Source: Penicillus capitatus (Eukaryota > Chlorophyta). From it: a DNA stretch of 64,000 nucleotides. Of the stretch, positions 34,421 through 46,200 are shown one piece after another; the stretch's first letter is position 1; each line of letters opens with the position of its first letter. The translations under genes were made by a program, and so were the position numbers. The DNA lies in the NCBI GenBank assembly GCA_965649825.1, contig OZ287697.1:2046001-2110000 (forward strand), in the 5' to 3' direction. The notes under the pieces are model-generated. The model was given only the letters and a program-made list of their open reading frames with translations. It was not told where the DNA came from and searched no databases.

Positions 34421-35919
34421 TCATTGGAGCAGTCCACCGAGATACCAAAAGTTTTCAAAGCCGAATACCCGAGGATCACCTTATTAGTCGCATCGGTCAC
34501 ATAGTAGGGAATTGCTTGATTCCAGCCGCCAATGCGCGTCGGCAGAATGACCTCGCCGGTGACTTGACTGGTTGAATTATTGAACCCACGTAGTTGAGTG
34601 TTTTCCACTCGCTTTACTCGAAGACCCCAGCGCTGGCAATACTGAAGCGGCAATAACGATACCTCTGCCCCAGTGTCAATGAGAGCTTGTTCCTTCTCCG
34701 GCCGGTTGGCTAGGTAAGTTGCCACTTTCAATGAAGCCCGACCCCTTTGAGGTCTGCTAGACGACGACTGGTCAACTCGAGGATAATCGATATATTTGAC
34801 TGTGTCCTTTCCCGAGTCTTCCTCCTTCAAAACCATCAGTCTTGTCTCTTTGGGCTTGCCCTTCTTCGCAGAGATGTCGCGTTGTGTTGCCGGGGATAGG
34901 CCAACGGAGAGTACAGATGCTGAGTCGTCCTCCCTCTCTTCCTCTTCAAACGCAGCCAACGGTGCGAAGTGATTCTGTGTTGGTATTGGGTGCGATTCCC
35001 GCACGTGGTGTGATCGTTGGCGACAGAATTTGGCTGAGTGGCCATACTCTCCACATTGATAGCAGTTTCCCTGAAACTGCCTTGCTGGCCGTCTTTGACC
35101 AGAACGTTTATTTCCTCTTAGATTCTGGAACTGGCCTTGCGATCCCTTCTGGCGCCACTGTCCGACAATGTCCTCAGCAATGCTTGCAAAACGAGGATTT
35201 CTGGCAAGTTCACTCCTCATTGCATCACAGAGCTCTCGTAATGATAATGTCTGGCCAAAACTGTCCACGTTATGGGAAATGTTCCCTCCTCCATTTGCAT
35301 CTATCGCATCCACTTCCATGGCATCCTTATCCACCTCGGCGGCAGACGATGACCCCGTCCAAAAAGTCACGTTTCTAATGACCAGAATCATCTCATTTAT
35401 CGTAGCCGTAACGGGCAGACTAGCGATTGCCCTCTTTAGTGCTGGCGGGAGTTTTCCATATAACAGCTTTATTTGCATTTCCCTCGCTAGACCAGACTGA
35501 GTTGCCATGACTCCGAACCTCTCCGCGAACTGTAGCCAAGATTCCGCCTTTTTCTTGCTCGCAGATGCCAGCCTCTCTCCTGAAGTGGCTCCTGCAGTGG
35601 AGCATTGGGCCAGAAGCATTGCTTTAAAAACGTGCCACTTGTCCTCATCGCTTATCGCCGCCTTTGCTGCAGGGAAACAATTCTTGATGGCCGCGGCCCT
35701 TGTCGCGAATGCAGTGTTAAACGCGGCGAGTTCTGCAAAATGTGGCTCAGCGGTCCCCGTCACCTGGCGGAAGAGCTCGAACAAGGGCGAGCCGACTTCG
35801 ACCCTTTCCATGACTTTGGCCATCCGCGGTCGATAACCGTCAGCGACCATAGCGGCCGCGTTGAGAGCGGTCTCAACCTCATGACGTTCAGTGGATAGAT
35901 ATTGTCGCTCCGAAACCAT
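34363..35919 (-). CDS. Retrotransposon Gag-protease, copy 1
   Basis: 518 residues. A Gag-like helical N-terminal half is followed by one CCHC zinc knuckle (CYQCGEYGHSAKFC) in a basic region, then an aspartic protease with ALIDTGAEVSLLP and a C-terminal VILGYSALKTF flap-type segment. Gag packages the RNA; the protease matures the polyprotein. The ATG begins at the last LTR base, so there is no leader between LTR and gag. It ends with TAG at 34365..34363; the pol frame (-1) is already open from 34420. Confidence 0.9.
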   Translation of the reverse strand: MVSERQYLSTERHEVETALNAAAMVADGYRPRMAKVMERVEVGSPLFELFRQVTGTAEPHFAELAAFNTAFATRAAAIKNCFPAAKAAISDEDKWHVFKAMLLAQCSTAGATSGERLASASKKKAESWLQFAERFGVMATQSGLAREMQIKLLYGKLPPALKRAIASLPVTATINEMILVIRNVTFWTGSSSAAEVDKDAMEVDAIDANGGGNISHNVDSFGQTLSLRELCDAMRSELARNPRFASIAEDIVGQWRQKGSQGQFQNLRGNKRSGQRRPARQFQGNCYQCGEYGHSAKFCRQRSHHVRESHPIPTQNHFAPLAAFEEEEREDDSASVLSVGLSPATQRDISAKKGKPKETRLMVLKEEDSGKDTVKYIDYPRVDQSSSSRPQRGRASLKVATYLANRPEKEQALIDTGAEVSLLPLQYCQRWGLRVKRVENTQLRGFNNSTSQVTGEVILPTRIGGWNQAIPYYVTDATNKVILGYSALKTFGISVDCSNDCLLGTDGHVVFCHSVSSN

Positions 35920-36057
35920 TTCGCTTTTTGTTTGGTGTAAACAGAAGCTTAAAAGGGAACGTCAGATACAAATAACCTAATGCTGTTTCTTTAATTTATA
36001 TCGATGATGTGACCCTTATTAGTCACCGTCCATGTCGTTCAGCACTCTATCCCGACA
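35919..36057 (-). repeat. 5' LTR, copy 1
   Basis: 139 bp. Its last base is the A of the gag start codon. The adjoining primer-binding-site candidate TGGTTTCGGAGC matches the plant-type initiator tRNA-Met site TGGTATCAGAGC at 10 of 12 positions. Confidence 0.93.
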
Positions 36058-36187
36058 GTAAGCGAACATCAATTCTATCATCGCGTTCATGCAGCTCGGA
36101 GTCGGTTGGGTCAGGTGCCCGTGGAGGTCGGGGTATGTCAATTCTTTGCTCCGGAATAGGCGAAGAAGGTTGTGCTGCTAGCTTCAT
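36058..36187 (-). pseudogene. 5' coding end of the split DMT transporter, copy 1
   Basis: ATG at 36187 opens a frame (MKLAAQPSSPIPEQRIDIPR) that runs straight to the target-site duplication. Removing the element and one GTAAG continues the same frame into 31309..31252 and then, through a phase-2 intron, into the first membrane helix. Confidence 0.75.
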
Positions 36188-36745
36188 TCTGAGATTTACA
36201 CGACGGCGACACTTTGCAGTGGCCGCTTGGCCGATAGCTATACTTATAGTTCATATTTAGGTCACATGGCCGATGGCTGTAGTTGTAGTTCATATTTAGG
36301 ATAACGTGCCGCACGAAGTTGACGAAAATAGGAGCAGACAAGTGCTGCTGACGCAGCATCCTGCCGGGAAAAACTACTACGCGTGCATCAATCACCTCTG
36401 CCGTTTTGAACCTGAAATGGCGGGGCGTTTCCGCAGGGGCACTGACAGACAACGCCATCTTCAAAGACAAATCATCTTTTTGAAGAACACAAAATCTGAC
36501 GGTACTTCTTTCACCATCCATTGCTTTGGCAAAGTACTTGCTAGATGAGAAGAGCGGACATGGATGTTATATCGACGGCTTCATTTTAGGTTCTAGGCCG
36601 GATGGACACTGAATCGACACCTACGCTCTTGATGTGCTTGTTGAACTGATCCCTACAAGGAACGTCGGTACATCCAAAACGTGCTTCACGACAGGGACTT
36701 CGAATCCGTACCCCGAAGAGTTACACTTACGATTACCTCACAACC
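36188..36745. other. Junction segment between LTR site and Patched fragment, copy 1
   Basis: This is the upstream region of the split transporter plus the breakpoint with the Patched copy (36710/36711). It holds a 34-bp direct repeat (36228..36261 and 36267..36300; unit TGGCCGAT...CATATTTAGG, 5 differences). Open frames at 36138..36521 (-) and 36306..36548 (+) have no recognised family. Copy at 50974..51531. Confidence 0.5.
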
Positions 36746-38017
36746 ATGGAAGACTACTTCGACACGTCGCAGATCAACATCGTGTTCCGAGACTCCGTCG
36801 ACTACACAGACCCTCAAGACTTTGAAGCGGCCAGGCAGTCGGAGTACGAATACGTTGATGGAGGATACCGAACAGAGGAGCGGCTGATGTCGCAGTCGTG
36901 GATGGATTTCTACACGCAGTATGTCGAAGCGAAGTTCTGCTCGAACGAGATCTGCATGGACGAAGTGCACTGGTACTACGATGGCTTCTCCTCTGCCGAT
37001 TTTGCGCATCCGTCGAAGAACATCTGCGCCGGCGTCGCGTCAGCCGAAGAGTGTGAGCAGAGGTGCGAGACGCATTGTCCGCAGGAGGCAGTCGGAATGA
37101 GAGAACGGTGCCAGTACAAAAAGGACTCGATGGAATGCTACTGCCCTTATCGGCCAATGCTGACACAGCGCAACTTCTACGAGAACCCCGAAGGCTTTGA
37201 CAGCAAGATCGAGAGCTACTGGGTGGATTTCCTGAACAACACGGCGACCGGACGTGCATCCAGAGTCTTCATCAACCTGGACGAGGAGACGACGACGGAG
37301 AGAAACACCTTCGGCACGCCAAAGGGCACGCGGTCGTACGTCTATGCCAGAGGCCTCACGAGCGTGCCCAGTCAACTGGACCACCTCCAGGAGGGACGCG
37401 ACATCCTCGATCGACAGTCGATCGAGGTCTATCCGTTCGACTACGTGGTGTATGCCATCGGCGAGCAGTACGAAGACCTGGCGTTGAAGACGGTAGAGGC
37501 GATAGGCATCTCCATGGCTGTCGCGACGGTCGTCATGCTGCCCCTCATCGTCAACGTCTTTGCCGCGCTCATCGTGTCTGTCTGCGTGCTGCTCTCTGTT
37601 CTGCTGACGGTTGGAATGACCAGTTGGACTGTTATCGATCTGGAATACTCTGCCTACGTTGCTTTCATTGTGACGGTTGGGTTGTCCGTGGAGTTCTGTG
37701 CGCACATTGCTCGAGATTTCATGTTGGCCGAGGGGGATCGTCTCACACGTTCTATACACGCGCTCCAGACTATGGGCATTGCAGTATTCAATGGCGGCGT
37801 TACGACTTTTCTCGGAATTCTGCCCTCTGCTCTTTCAGATTATCCAGCCATTAGAAATCGTTTGTTCGTTCAGTATTCCATTTCCACTATCGCCGGCATG
37901 TTTACGGGCCTGCTCCTCCTGCCGACCATCCTGTCCCTGATTGGACCTCCGTCCTCCTCCCCCGAGGAACCGAATAAAGATGCCAAGGATCCGCAGAAAG
38001 GAGCGGCACAGCCCTGA
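36746..38017 (+). pseudogene. Patched/NPC1 C-terminal fragment with new start codon, copy 2
   Basis: 423 codons are open from an ATG to the original stop. It covers the second lumenal loop and the second helix block (VEAIGISMAVATVVMLPLI to LLPTILSLIG), but lacks the first half and the sterol-sensing block. Where copy 1 reads AACCTCGGAAG, this copy reads AACCATGGAAG, two changes that create ATG in CCATGG context. About 11 other differences, five of them amino acid changes, leave the frame open. No signal peptide or promoter is evident, so expression is unproven. Confidence 0.75.
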
Positions 38018-38595
38018 TGAATGTACAGATATCATTGGGGCGCATCTTGTTATTCTTTGTTGTTGTGTTCCTTTTGCGAGTCAGTGCGTTCGCTCTGATG
38101 TGTTTTGCCATGAGTGTTTTTTTATTGCATGTGGTATGGGAGACATAAACAATGATGAATGATAAACGATAACGACCGACGTGAGTTACGTTCGTTGATC
38201 CATGTGTCGACGTTCGTTAGAACACGCGACATCGTCGTGCCAAGAACAAGCCGCCGTACATATTCAACATTCAATCTGTCATATCTGAACTCTGCCATTG
38301 TAATGACTTTGTGTGTTATGATATTCCTTTAACCGAACAATCATGTCTCATCGTCTCGGCAGAAATTCAACAGGTACTGACGATGGAGAATTCACAACAC
38401 GCAGCCGATACGTAATGTCGAACATAGATGTTGCACTCAATATGTCCGACGGAGCCTGCTGTGCTTACAGCTGTGCTCACTATCACTCTTTCACTGACAG
38501 CTATGCTCACTCTGTCACTCTCTCACTCGCAGCCAGAAACAACACTTCTGTCGCGGAACTGTGGTCATAGCCGGAGTTAATATGGTGTCACACTT

Positions 38596-40256
38596 TCAGT
38601 AACTTCTATTACAAGTTAAAAACTGTACATATGACAATGCACAAGATTTATTGAAAGTCTGAATGGAGTCTAGCAATTTCCGGCGGATTTCTTCTGTCAC
38701 TCCAGGTATGTCTCTAAACGCAAGTCACACACCAGAAGGTGATCAACTTGGACAGATAGACAGAAAAAGGCTTACGTGGTGATGTCTATGGTTCTCCAGC
38801 TATCCGCATCTCCATCTTTCTCCCTTAGTTTGCAGCGTTCCTTGATCTCTGCAAAATCCGGCTCGGGAGAATTTTTCCTTAGATTTCCAAAGACATGACA
38901 GGCTGCCTCTGGAGATGATGACCAAATCAACCTGCAGAACACAAAACAAACTCTGTCATGTTATTTAAGAAGCATCATTGTAGATTACCCGTAGGTTGGA
39001 AAATGATGCATCAATAAGAAAAGACGGGAAACAATACTTTTAGATGAGATCGGCACAATGAGATCATCATCTAACAGGGGCATCCGCCTCCCATTCAACT
39101 CGATGTGCAGCATCGGGGTCTTGAATCTCTTCTTCATGGCGGCCATTTGCTTGAAGATTCTCTTCGAGTTGAATGACCCGTGAAAATCTGTCACCGTTTT
39201 CCTCTCGATGACGATGTCCGGGGTCAATACATAGTCCCCCACCTACCGTATTTCTTTTTATGTTTTTGTGATGTTTATTACTCATTGTCTTACCTTCAGA
39301 GTCGATGCTCGGAGCCTAAAGTTTGCATAATCTAGTGCGGCTGGGAGTATGGCTCTAAACTCGCGGATGTCAATGACAACCTCCCCTCGCCTCACAACGT
39401 CCTATCATGGCAGATTCTCTTTTCTAGCACATATTTTGATATGTGAGTGATGCATTACCAAGTGCAGATCGAATCGTCTTTTGATGTCTAGAGAGAGGAG
39501 AATGTACTCCTTGTTGTCCTCTATGTCCTTAAAGACATTCTCCTCTCTCTCTGCTGCATCCGTCATCATCATCTCAATGTCGATGTCGGCCACCACCGAT
39601 GCCCGAGAACGTAGCCAAAGGGAGAGCTGCCGAAGATGCAACAACTCCATGACCCCCTTTGCCTAAATCTCACACATTTAACAAAATTTTTCACACTGCT
39701 AAACAAAACCTTGGTGAATCCTGCTTCATTTGAAGCAGGATTGTTGCTAATCAGATGAACAAACCCTTGAGGGTTGCCTCGATGGAAGAGGCGCAAAGAA
39801 AATTCGATGCCGGAGTGTCGGAACACCTCTACTGGATCGAAAAATAAGATCCCAGCAAACGCGCCAGGATTGATCTCGTGCTCCAAGAAGTCGATTAGCA
39901 GAATGAGTGTGGTCACGAAACACACACTCCCTTTTTGGTAATGCTCATGTCGCTTCTTCTGCGACATTTTGTCCTTGCTGAGATCGACCGGTTTTGATCC
40001 CGAGGGATCTTGGCGGCCGATCTCATTGCTCAGAGCTTCTTTCGTTGACTCTGAGCAACCAACGAGAAGCACAGCCCCTCGTTTCCTTGATGGCATGGGT
40101 GCGGAGAAAGGCCTTGACGGGTTTTGTCCACCCGATGCCGGAGCCAACAACGAAAGGATAGCTCGGAAAAACTGCTCCTGCGGGATTTGCCGCCAATGAC
40201 ACCGCACACAACTCCTTCGCACAACTGAACCGAAACTCACGGAATTCTTCTGCCAT
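38596..40256 (-). CDS. XPF/RAD1-family endonuclease, compact form, copy 2
   Basis: Same sequence as copy 1 shifted by 14,786 bp; exon layout, intact GDx(n)ERKx3D site and missing central region are as described there. Being unchanged, it adds gene dosage. Confidence 0.78.
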
Positions 40257-40326
40257 GTGTTTTTACCTTTACGAATGCATAGAGGAGTAGTGTGAGGACG
40301 GCGCAGATGAGGAGATCGGGAGATCG

Positions 40327-42239
40327 TTAAAGATCTGCGCTTATTTTATCGCGTCCAATGACAAAGGCTCCAGAGATCAGATCCAAGGCGTCTTGTTTTC
40401 TGCCGTCCTCAAAGTTGTTGAGGTAGTAACGTGTGACACTCTTGATACCGTCGTCGATCAGTCCCCCTACGGAACGCTTTCCTGTGCGAGTGAAACCACT
40501 CTCTAGCGCTCCCGTTCCACTATATTGAAGGGAGATTTCGTCTCCGTGATCTGCCCAGATCACTTTGAACTGGGCCTCGACCTGCATAAACACAAAGCTA
40601 TGGACGACATGACAGCAGATGGCGCTGTATCTGACACGAGGGAAAGATGCTGGCAGAGATGCTTGGACCCCAAGTAGATGCGCTTTCTCGAGAAAGGACT
40701 CCAAGGCATAACGGCCAAACACAGTTTGCACGACGTTGGTGCGATCAAGGCAATCGACACAATTGGTGCGAACGATGCCGTCTTGAACAGATGTTGCTCG
40801 GCCCTCCTCCTGTCATGCACTTGTGTTCGCACACGAAATCGGACGAGGATAGAGATACCATAACGAACAGGCCAAAGCGATCCGGATCTGCTCGGATTCT
40901 GTCGAAGAGGATGTAGATACGATGATATCGAGTCGTTCCACATTCTTCACTGAAATCAGAATTGTTGAGACGGAAGCCGTCTTTCGTCCTTGAGAAACGC
41001 CGAGCGGAATTTTCGGATGCACTTGTCAAGGAACCCTCAGATCCGGTGGCGCGTGCCAAATTCGCCGCAACGCATTCCTGTCCAACAACATCTCTGCATC
41101 CCATCCCCCACGACACAGGCCTTGTTGCTCACTGTGTGCGTATGGAGAAGGTCATCGACGTGAACGTCGAAGGCATGTGTGTAGTCCATCTCTCTCCCGA
41201 GACGCGTGGGTGGCTCGTGCTTGAGTTCGGAATGCTCGTCCAAAACGCGGGGATCGATCCTCGCAGCTGAATGAACGAACACACATGTCCATTCGACAGA
41301 CACAGAAGCTGTTCTGTCTCGACGGAATCTGCCACGGATCCCTGACATCAACACATACAGGTTCGTGAGGCGTAGACGCGAAGAAGCACTTGGAGATCGG
41401 CGCCCCTTCTCCAGCTGCGCGTGCCCAGGCGTCTCACCGAACGACGTGCCACAATCGTCAACTTCCCGGTTACTCGGTGCGAGAATTCCGAATCCGTCAG
41501 CTCCTGTACGAAGCGTTGAATGACAGGTAACACAAATCCATGTGCTCTCGGCTCTACACCGCCGACATCTGGACATCCTCGCGGAAAGGGATGTGCATTA
41601 CGTGTGACGGGTTCCATCACATGGCGATTCCAGGAGAAGCGGGTGTCTTCCAGTCCCCACGACCCTCCTCCTCTTTCGTTGCCGACGGCCGCCTGTCGCT
41701 CAGTGCTCGGCGTCAGTCGGATTCAGCTGCTGAAGCACAGTCCTCTTCCGGCTTGTTTGGGATCCACTGCCGATCTCGCCAATTCGATGTGGCTACGCAC
41801 AGGGGCTCGCACAAATCACGCGTCCACACATCTACGCACGCACTTGGCATCTTCTGGTGGAAAACGTCCCCTGGGAAGATGCAGTTCTGTCTGAACCACT
41901 CGGTAAACTGGGGAGCCATGCACCGTTGCGACCTGCAGGACAAACAAAGGCTGTCGCCGTCCGGTCTGCGTGAGCAGGCGAGTGCACTTGTTTCGCTTCC
42001 TTGATGGTGACGAGGACCGTTGCTTTGGCAAGGAGAAGCATTCCCAGAAGTCCAGGGAACGCGATGCAGCTACGAAGGAAACGCGGCCGCGTCGACGCTT
42101 CGGCTGTGCCGGTTCGGAGGTCGATCTCCAGCGTCTCGACGCATTCCCCTGTCGAGCGGAAAGGCTGAAGGACGACGACGTCGCCCGTTCTCCTGAGGGC
42201 GACGCCAACGAAGGCGTTCGTTATTGCGGTCTCAGTCAT
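40327..42239 (-). pseudogene. SAC1-family phosphatase with frameshift, copy 2
   Basis: Identical to copy 1 including the one-base deficit (about 41226), so the lesion predates the duplication. Confidence 0.68.
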
Positions 42240-42483
42240 GGCGCTTCTTCGCGTCTTCGACTCGACGCTGCGACACCTGTGGTCTCGCGCGCCGCAGCGT
42301 CGAGCTGTGCTGTCGAAGGTGTTGGCGGCGAGACCGGTCGCGCCGAGAGAGATTCCGAGCGCGGCCTACAGAAAGAAGTGTCTGCTGGGGTGTGGGAAAC
42401 GGTCGTCGACTGCAAACCTGAAGGCGAAATTGACGAGACGCTGGTTGCAAAGATGGCGTGCATTTACAATGATGGAAAACTGA
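42238..42483 (+). CDS. Unidentified small basic protein, copy 2
   Basis: Identical to 27452..27697; start codon overlaps the SAC1-like start in CATG. Identity unresolved. Confidence 0.28.
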   Translation: MALLRVFDSTLRHLWSRAPQRRAVLSKVLAARPVAPREIPSAAYRKKCLLGCGKRSSTANLKAKLTRRWLQRWRAFTMMEN

Positions 42484-44973
42484 CGACGCCGACGAATCCT
42501 AGACTCTGGACGGGACGGATGTGACATTGCAGAAGACGGTGGACACTGAGAAGCATTGTCTTTGTGCTCTTTCATCTTGGGAGCGCGCGTCTCGCTAAAA
42601 ACTGTCCCGCATTCACTAGAGAAGCCGAATTGAGTATGGCGGACGGGAACGCTGACTGGTGATGTGACCAACGGCCAAATGACGCACGGTGAGAGGTTGT
42701 CCACGTAAAGCAATTCGAGGCGCAATGACCTCCGACTTTTCCGTTTTAGTGTTTCGGTGCGGAATGTGCTCGAAAGAGACATCATGGCAGTCGTGACGCG
42801 TCTGCTGAGGCGAATTCCGACAGTTGTCGCCCGTTCCAGTGACAGCGACAATCACAGACGGGCAGACGACGAGCGGTTTTCGTTACCTGAGCGATCAACG
42901 CAGTCGCTGTCTTCTGACACTCGCTTGCCCTTATGACGCGACGCATCCCTTGATGTTCCGAACAGGCAAGCGCCTATCAGATCGATGAAAGTAAGCAACA
43001 TATTTCGTCTCTCATCGAGACTCCGTTGTCTGTTGGGGACATGGAGCCGACGACAGACCAGACAGGCACCAGGTTTCGCCGCTATCTTCGTAAGATGCTT
43101 CTTCTTGCCGACACGTGTTGCTGAGAGCCGTTTCTTGTCGGCGGATGCACCGCCGACCGATCTCCGTATTGCCAAACACAGTCGGAAATGGCCAATCTCC
43201 GAATGCTGTTCTGTGTTGCAGATCAAGGGCATGGTATCGGGCGGTGGACCGGAGAGATTCCTTCGGAGCAGGCCAGTCATCCGTCTGCATGGCATTGTAT
43301 GAAGCTCTGCCGCGAAGGATACGGTGAGTCATTCTCGCCTTTTGTTGGGCGAACCCGCAACTTTCAGGGTGCATGCCGTGTAAGAAGTACTATGGTCGAC
43401 TGTTGCGTTTTGTCTGACCACTCCTGAGGATTCCCATATCGATAACAAATTTACCTCTCGCTGCATAGAGCATCCGTCCAGTGGTTGTTGTTCAAGGTGC
43501 GCATTTTTGCTGTTCGGCGCGCTGAATTGTTCTGACGAGTTGTCAAACACTCTCAACGTTGTCGTCTCATAATCTGAATTTTAGAGAACATGTTGGCTGC
43601 AATAGTAGACTCCGTTTGGCAGGACACCGCCATGGATCTAACCACCTGCATATCGCACAGAGAGAGGTAATGGATAGACTCTACAGAAGCAGATTTCGCA
43701 TTCTTGCGTCTTAAAGGGATCGATGTAGCACATTTTAATTTAGCTCTGCATATCGCGCTGCTCTCTTTCGTCAGTGTCCGCTTGTGTGCGGGAGAGACTA
43801 TCGTCGGGCGCGAGCATGCGTGGTACCTTTACGCTTCGCGAGCAAAGTTGACTCAACTTTTGAGCAACGCGTCCGAATAAATGCATCTGTCAAAAAGCGT
43901 CAACCACATCGCCTTTTGTAAATGTATGCCGCCCATTATCGGCATGTAGAATATCACAACAACGTGTTCTGAAAAAAGAGTCCGACTTCGTCGGTCTATA
44001 GGAAACCTCTTCTTACGTGGTATTTGCTATAAACTGGTTTTCTAGATTTACAAAAAAGCAGGCCATTCATTCATCGTTCTATCATCCAACTAATGTGTTG
44101 AATAGAAACGGTAGGCTGCACCTGTTCTGTCGTTTTGATTGTACAGAGGGAGTTGGGAAAAAGAGGCAAGAAATCAACAGGGCACTTCAACTTTGGACGG
44201 CGCCAATGCTAGGCGTTCAAAGCTCTCGTTGTTCGCCCCGGAGTTCACTCGGAGGTAATAACTCCGGCATCATCTACAAGCAATATGTTGTGACAACGTC
44301 TCCGCAATGCACCGCTTTGCGTTGAGAGAAGAGCCAGAATCATTATTCCCACATCCAGCACTTCAAGGGCACGCTTTGACGCTTTCGCTTTCACAAATAG
44401 GCTACTTTGTGCCGCGATAACGCACTCTTCTCTCTCGAAACTCGAACGATCGTCATCATTTACACCTCTCGTCTCTGTAACCGAGCAGATTCTTTCCGGG
44501 ATGACGAATTGCATAGAGAGGATGTTGGCAATGAGCTGACTGTCGCGTGTATGACGTGCGGGATCGAGAGGAGCCTGTGGCATCATGCCCGAAACATTGG
44601 CCTACTGCCGAGATCTTTTTTACACTTGACCGAAGTTTGGTCGCGGTGCTGTGGAGCATATGAATTCCTGCTTTCTGTAAAAGAGATTCTAAATCGGCAG
44701 ATAGGAACGTTTCATAAGTCAACAAAAATTTGGAATGAAATTGCACTTGTCACAGGAAACCGCATATCTTCCAAGAACTTCAGGACTGAGAGTTGAACAT
44801 TGGAATAACTGCAAAATACTTGCACCATCTGGAGTTCCGGCACAGAGTTAAGCACGGTATCGATGTGGACTTGGTCATTCTTGATGAAAACACACGTCAA
44901 GAACGGAAACGATAGCTTGGATAATGAAATAATAAAAGGGCTTCTATCACCACGGTTTAGGACAACGTGATGT
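42484..44973. other. 2.5 kb without an assignable gene, copy 2
   Basis: Same content as 27698..30187; the coding-like minus-strand stretch is at 44245..44900. Confidence 0.4.
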
Positions 44974-46095
44974 TCACGTCTTGGTCACTCTGGCACGATC
45001 TCTGCTATAGATGACAAGGATAATGGAACAGATCAGCAGAGATCCTCCAACTGCAAGCTGGAGGCTGATCTCTTCTGCAAAGAAAATGACGCCGCCGCAC
45101 ACAATCATCATAACACTTGATGATGAGGCCATGGCAGCCTTGATAGAAGGACCAATCTGAAACGCACGGACGATGAAGACATGATTCACGCTACCACAGG
45201 CCGTCAAGATGTACAGACCGATGTGTTTGAGAGAAGGTGTCCAATCAATCTTCTCTGGATAGCCGATGGTGAGGAAAGGAACTGCAAAAAGAGCGAGAAG
45301 AACTGTCGAGTGATTCGCAATCACGACGGATGGAATGCTTCTGTCGATTTTCCTGCAAAAGACAAAAGATGCAGTCTGTTTTGGATAATGGTTGCTTTAC
45401 CCGACAAGGAGGAAGCTTGTGGCTATAAAAAGGACAGATAAGAAAGCACAGACCAGGCCACCGATGCGCTCGATGTCCCATACGAGAGAATCTTCATCCT
45501 CAACAAGAAACGGTGGACGTGCGATGAGTACATTTGCACCAATCGATCCAACAATGCCAATCCAGGAGTACAAGTCGATGGATTCAGTTCGGAACATCCA
45601 CGCCATAAAAGCGAGCATTGCTGTACAAACACGCATTCGTTCGCACACATAAGTACTTGTGAATGACCTGGATAGGTCCCGTTCAGAAGAGCGGCCTCCG
45701 ACAGTGTAATGAGAACAGAGGAGACCAAAGCAAAGAACAATCCCAGTGCAGCAAACATTCCACGTAGCACGATCCATTTCATATTGCGATCCAACTGACC
45801 GATGATGAAGCCTGTTTGGTAGTATCCAAGTGGCACCAAGACTGGCAATGCCAAAGTTCCACGAGCGAAGATGGCTTGGAAGACAGACGCGTCGTCATTA
45901 GAGAGCTCCTTCGTGGCGACGACGTCCGCCGATAAAAACAAAGCGCCCAGTACGGCACAGCCGATGCAGCTGTCCCATATCAAACTGCATCACGTCGTCT
46001 CTCTAGTGCGTTGCATTCGTCGAAGGACGGAACATACCTGACAGCCCTGGAAATAATAGAGGGTGGCTCAGGTAGTGACGCCTCCTGTAAAGATG
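44974..46095 (-). pseudogene. DMT/EamA-type transporter, 3' exons, copy 2
   Basis: Same four exon segments as copy 1, offset by 14,786 bp, and split by the same insertion. Confidence 0.78.
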
Positions 46096-46200
46096 GTAAG
46101 TTTCGCTTTTTGTTTGGTGTAAACAGAAGCTTAAAAGGGAACGTCAGATACAAATAACCTAATGCTGTTTCTTTAATTTATATCGATGATGTGACCCTTA

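Larger units (their letters stand above)
31315..36057 (-). mobile_element. Ty3/gypsy-type LTR retrotransposon, complete, copy 1
   Basis: The element is 4,743 bp with identical 139-bp LTRs and a 5-bp target-site duplication GTAAG (31310..31314 and 36058..36062). In element orientation it begins TGTCGGG and ends GCGAAA, so the usual CA end is absent. The order gag-protease, reverse transcriptase, RNase H, integrase is Metaviridae-like. Identical LTRs indicate recent insertion, but before the segmental duplication since each unit has it at the same site. Confidence 0.95.
21925..36710. repeat. Tandem repeat unit, copy 1 (14,786 bp)
   Basis: Sequence 21925..36710 is repeated directly at 36711..51496 and again from 51497. 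The left boundary is the shared CCCCGAAGAG at 21925 and 36711, before which the sequences do not match. The first 1.3 kb (Patched 3' part) differs from copies 2 and 3 at about 13 positions up to 23219; the remaining 13.5 kb differs from copy 2 at one position I found (36499). Confidence 0.97.
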
